Shown one piece after another: positions 24,845-26,545 of a DNA stretch of 26,545 nt (positions are counted from its first letter, which is position 1; each line of letters begins with the position of its first letter). Origin of the DNA: RGIG6374 sp045600965 (GTDB lineage Bacteria > Bacteroidota > Bacteroidia > Bacteroidales > UBA932); contig JAZRYW010000007.1 of the NCBI GenBank assembly GCA_045600965.1, forward strand, positions 1 to 26,545. The letters are read 5' to 3'. Made by a program: the position numbers and the translations under genes. A model generated the notes under the pieces. That model worked only from the letters and a program-made list of their open reading frames with translations. It did no database searches and was not told the origin of the DNA.

Positions 24845-26119
24845 ATGACGATGAAAGGAATAATAGAGTTAACGGTCTTATTATTAATGCTTTGCTCCGG
24901 TTGTGGCAGGCCCGGTGAGCCTCTGGCGGAAGAAAGCGCCTGTCAAGAGGAGGTAAACGAACTTGGAATACCCGTATCAAGGTATGACGTTGTGGAGGGG
25001 ATCGTCTCGCAAGGTGACAGTTTCGCGAAGATTCTCGGCCGCTACGGCGTGTCAGGAGCTGCCTCGAACCGCCTTTCCTCCCTGGCCGACACCCTTTTCG
25101 ATACGCGCAAGGTGGTCCTGGGCGACCATTACGAGGCTTATCTTTCCAAGGATGGGGATTCCACCCTGTGCTGGTGGGTCTACACTGTCGACCGCACACG
25201 GAAGGTCATCTTCGGCCTCGAAGGCGGGGACACCGTCTTCGTGAACAGGAAGGATATAGTGAAGAGGGATATGATGGCGGAGGTCACAATCAGCAGTTCC
25301 CTTTGGTATGACACCGACAAGGCAGGCGTCCCCACGGAAGTGGCCCTGCGCCTGGCCGACATCTACGCCTGGACGATAGACTTCTTCGGACTTCGTCCCG
25401 GTGATTCGTACAAAGCTTTGTATCAGGTAGATGAATGTGACGGAGAAGTGATAGGCGTATCGGGTCTCCAGTATGCCGTCTTCACTCACGCCGGCAAGTC
25501 CTATGAGAGCATATTCTTCGAGCAGAAGGATTCTCAGAACACCAACCGCTACTGGGATGCGGAAGGAAAGAACACGAGGAAGGCTTTTCTCAAGGCTCCC
25601 CTTAAGTTCACCCGCATCAGTTCCGGCTTCACATATTCCAGGAGGCATCCCGTCACGCGCAAGGTCCAGCCCCATACGGGAGTCGATTATGCCGCTCCTA
25701 TGGGGACACCTGTCGTTGCAATAGGTGACGGAACGGTGATAGAGAAGGGCTATAAGGGAGCCGGGGGAAATACCGTCAGGATAAAGCACAATTCCACCTA
25801 TACCACGGCATACCTGCACCTTTCGAAATATGGAGCAGGCATCAAGGTCGGTTCGAAGGTGCAGCAGGGACAGGTGATAGGCTATGTGGGCAGCACGGGC
25901 CGTTCCACGGGGCCGCACCTCGACTTCAGGATATGGCGCAACGGCACTCCGGTCAATCCTCTGACAATGGAGTCTCCGTCAGCAGACCCTCTTGCGGAGA
26001 GTAATATGGCGGAATTCACTGCACTGAGGGATTCCCTCAGGATAAGGATAGAGCGTTTTGACGGAGAGAACGCTTACAGACGCAGATATCTGGCGCCTCT
26101 GGGCATTGTGGCCGGATAG
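24845..26119 (+). CDS. M23 family peptidoglycan endopeptidase, probable lipoprotein
   Basis: Predicted cell wall hydrolase of 424 residues, MepM-like in layout. A lipoprotein-type signal (hydrophobic 8-16, Cys20 in LCSGCG) is followed by an OapA/LysM-like region (about 45-140), a linker domain (about 145-245) and the LytM/M23 domain (250-375). Zinc-site residues His277 and Asp281 lie in HTGVDYAAP, with His325 in YLHLS and His358 in GPHLDF. The last motif reads HLD instead of the usual HLH. ATG at 24845 is chosen; ATG at 24851 is equally possible, and a TTG at 24827 is unlikely. It is the only plus-strand gene, divergent from mraZ. Confidence 0.88.
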   Translation: MTMKGIIELTVLLLMLCSGCGRPGEPLAEESACQEEVNELGIPVSRYDVVEGIVSQGDSFAKILGRYGVSGAASNRLSSLADTLFDTRKVVLGDHYEAYLSKDGDSTLCWWVYTVDRTRKVIFGLEGGDTVFVNRKDIVKRDMMAEVTISSSLWYDTDKAGVPTEVALRLADIYAWTIDFFGLRPGDSYKALYQVDECDGEVIGVSGLQYAVFTHAGKSYESIFFEQKDSQNTNRYWDAEGKNTRKAFLKAPLKFTRISSGFTYSRRHPVTRKVQPHTGVDYAAPMGTPVVAIGDGTVIEKGYKGAGGNTVRIKHNSTYTTAYLHLSKYGAGIKVGSKVQQGQVIGYVGSTGRSTGPHLDFRIWRNGTPVNPLTMESPSADPLAESNMAEFTALRDSLRIRIERFDGENAYRRRYLAPLGIVAG

Positions 26120-26139
26120 CGCTATTCTGCTATTCCGGC
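26111..26139. other. Hairpin spanning both convergent stop codons
   Basis: GCCGGATAG (26111-26119) pairs with CTATTCCGGC (26130-26139) apart from one bulged base, and the palindrome ATAGCGCTAT lies at 26116-26125. The stem includes the stop codon of the M23 gene, and the loop side holds the stop codon of the pqqD-like gene, 3 bp away. No T run follows, so this is not a standard rho-independent terminator. It could still slow convergent polymerases. Confidence 0.5.
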
Positions 26140-26388
26140 TTCCTTCCACTTTGCGCAGAGAGTCCTGGCGTCGGCAAGGGCCCGGTCCGCATCGACATCG
26201 TAGGCGGACAGAAGCATATCAGCCAGCGTATCCGGCGTGAATTCCTTTCCCTCGATGTTTTCCCAGAGGAAAGCGGCGGTCTCGTTGAATGCAATCAACT
26301 TGTTGAAGTCGACGTTTTTCGAACTTTCGGATACAAGTATCCTTTCGTTGCCCAGTTTGCGGAGTTTGAAGCCTTCTTTAATTTTCAT
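26122..26388 (-). CDS. PqqD family protein
   Basis: An 88-residue protein resembling the PqqD/RRE family: short N-terminal beta part (LRKLGNERILVSESSKNVDFNKLIAFNETAAFLWENIEG) and helical C-terminal part. PqqD-like domains bind leader peptides and present them to maturases in peptide modification pathways; stand-alone copies are common in Bacteroidota and often lie by polysaccharide or peptide export genes. No precursor peptide or maturase is in the window; partners would be beyond the right edge. A dispersed repeat ends 4 bp before its start codon, so its leader and promoter would lie in or beyond that repeat. Its name rests on overall pattern (hydrophobic spacing and NETAAFLWE), not on a catalytic motif. 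Confidence 0.72.
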   Translation of the reverse strand: MKIKEGFKLRKLGNERILVSESSKNVDFNKLIAFNETAAFLWENIEGKEFTPDTLADMLLSAYDVDADRALADARTLCAKWKEAGIAE

Positions 26389-26392
26389 TTTC

Positions 26393-26545
26393 AGAAGCTG
26401 TTTAAGTCATTATTAAAAAATAACTTGGTAATATTTATGAATCTTGTTTCGTCTTTTGGATATGTAATTCAGTCGAGTAGCCCGCTACACTCCTTCATTC
26501 CATATCCAAAATCCATAAACAATCTTTCATAAATCTTTACCAACT
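26393..26545 (-). repeat. Dispersed palindromic repeat, second copy, cut by window edge
   Basis: Related to the copy at 5638-5805 but in reverse orientation. Its visible terminus is AGAAGCTGTTTAAG (26393-26406). Nested pairing is visible: ACTTGGTAA-type arms (from 26423) with the window-edge arm, GTTT (26446-26449) with AAAC (26517-26520), internal loop CGTC (26450-26453) against TCCAT (26512-26516), perfect 11-bp stem TTTTGGATATG (26454-26464) with CATATCCAAAA (26501-26511), flank AATTCAGTC (26466-26474), apical GTAGC-CC-GCTAC (26477-26488) and CTCC (26490-26493, GGAG on the minus strand). The other terminus should lie roughly 10-30 bases beyond the window. It occupies the whole region upstream of the pqqD-like gene; no gene is seen there. 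Confidence 0.72.

Noticed and set aside
26393..26545. Riboswitch upstream of the pqqD-like gene
   Set aside because: The related copy at 5638-5805 lies antisense to and downstream of queA, so a gene-specific ligand sensor is less likely than a mobile or dispersed repeat.

Overview
The window looks like a piece of a Bacteroidota chromosome, most likely order Bacteroidales and possibly close to Rikenellaceae/Alistipes (family-level placement is a guess). The grounds are a moderately GC-rich coding sequence, few strong Shine-Dalgarno sites, an exact match to the Bacteroidota -7 promoter element (TAnnTTTG) before mraZ, an ExbB with a signal peptide followed by a 4-TM protein and two ExbD paralogues, a Bacteroidota-type FtsL, a long MraY, and a PqqD-like protein. 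Almost every gene lies on the minus strand, so transcription runs from high to low coordinates.

Layout along transcription. (1) 24703 down to 9805 is a complete division and cell wall (dcw) cluster: mraZ, rsmH, ftsL-like, ftsI/PBP, murE, mraY, murD, ftsW, murG, murC, ftsQ, ftsA, ftsZ. Genes are separated by a few bases or overlap; the largest internal gap is 46 bp. Together they make UDP-MurNAc-pentapeptide (MurC, D, E), lipid I and lipid II (MraY, MurG), polymerise and crosslink septal peptidoglycan (FtsW, FtsI), and build the divisome (FtsL, Q, A, Z). (2) The run continues without a visible terminator into gltX, rpiB, truB and queA (9794 to 5802): tRNA charging, pentose phosphate isomerisation and tRNA modification. 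(3) After a dispersed repeat and a bidirectional terminator, dprA, tatD and a type I asparaginase gene follow (5529 to 2548). (4) exbB, a 4-TM protein and two exbD genes (2430 to 112) form the proton-driven energiser for outer-membrane transport, closed by a clear rho-independent terminator.

The only plus-strand gene is a lipoprotein-like M23 endopeptidase, divergent from mraZ across about 140 bp that carries the mraZ promoter. It converges with a small PqqD-like gene, and the two stop codons sit inside one hairpin.

The most unusual signal is non-coding. Two intergenic stretches, 5638-5805 and 26393-26545 (the latter cut by the window edge), are diverged copies of one dispersed repeat in opposite orientation. 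Both have an AGAAG(C/T)TGTTTAA-type terminus, a GGAG head directly before an apical hairpin, a conserved GAC(C/T)GAATT flank and an internal loop ATGGA/GACG. The stems differ in sequence between copies but stay complementary within each. This resembles REP-type mobile palindromes or a structured RNA family. Other observations are a 12-bp tandem duplication inside an insertion in FtsZ, an HLD in place of HLH in the M23 peptidase, and an 8-bp tandem repeat at the left edge. No CRISPR array, rRNA, tRNA, insertion-sequence transposase or phage gene was seen.
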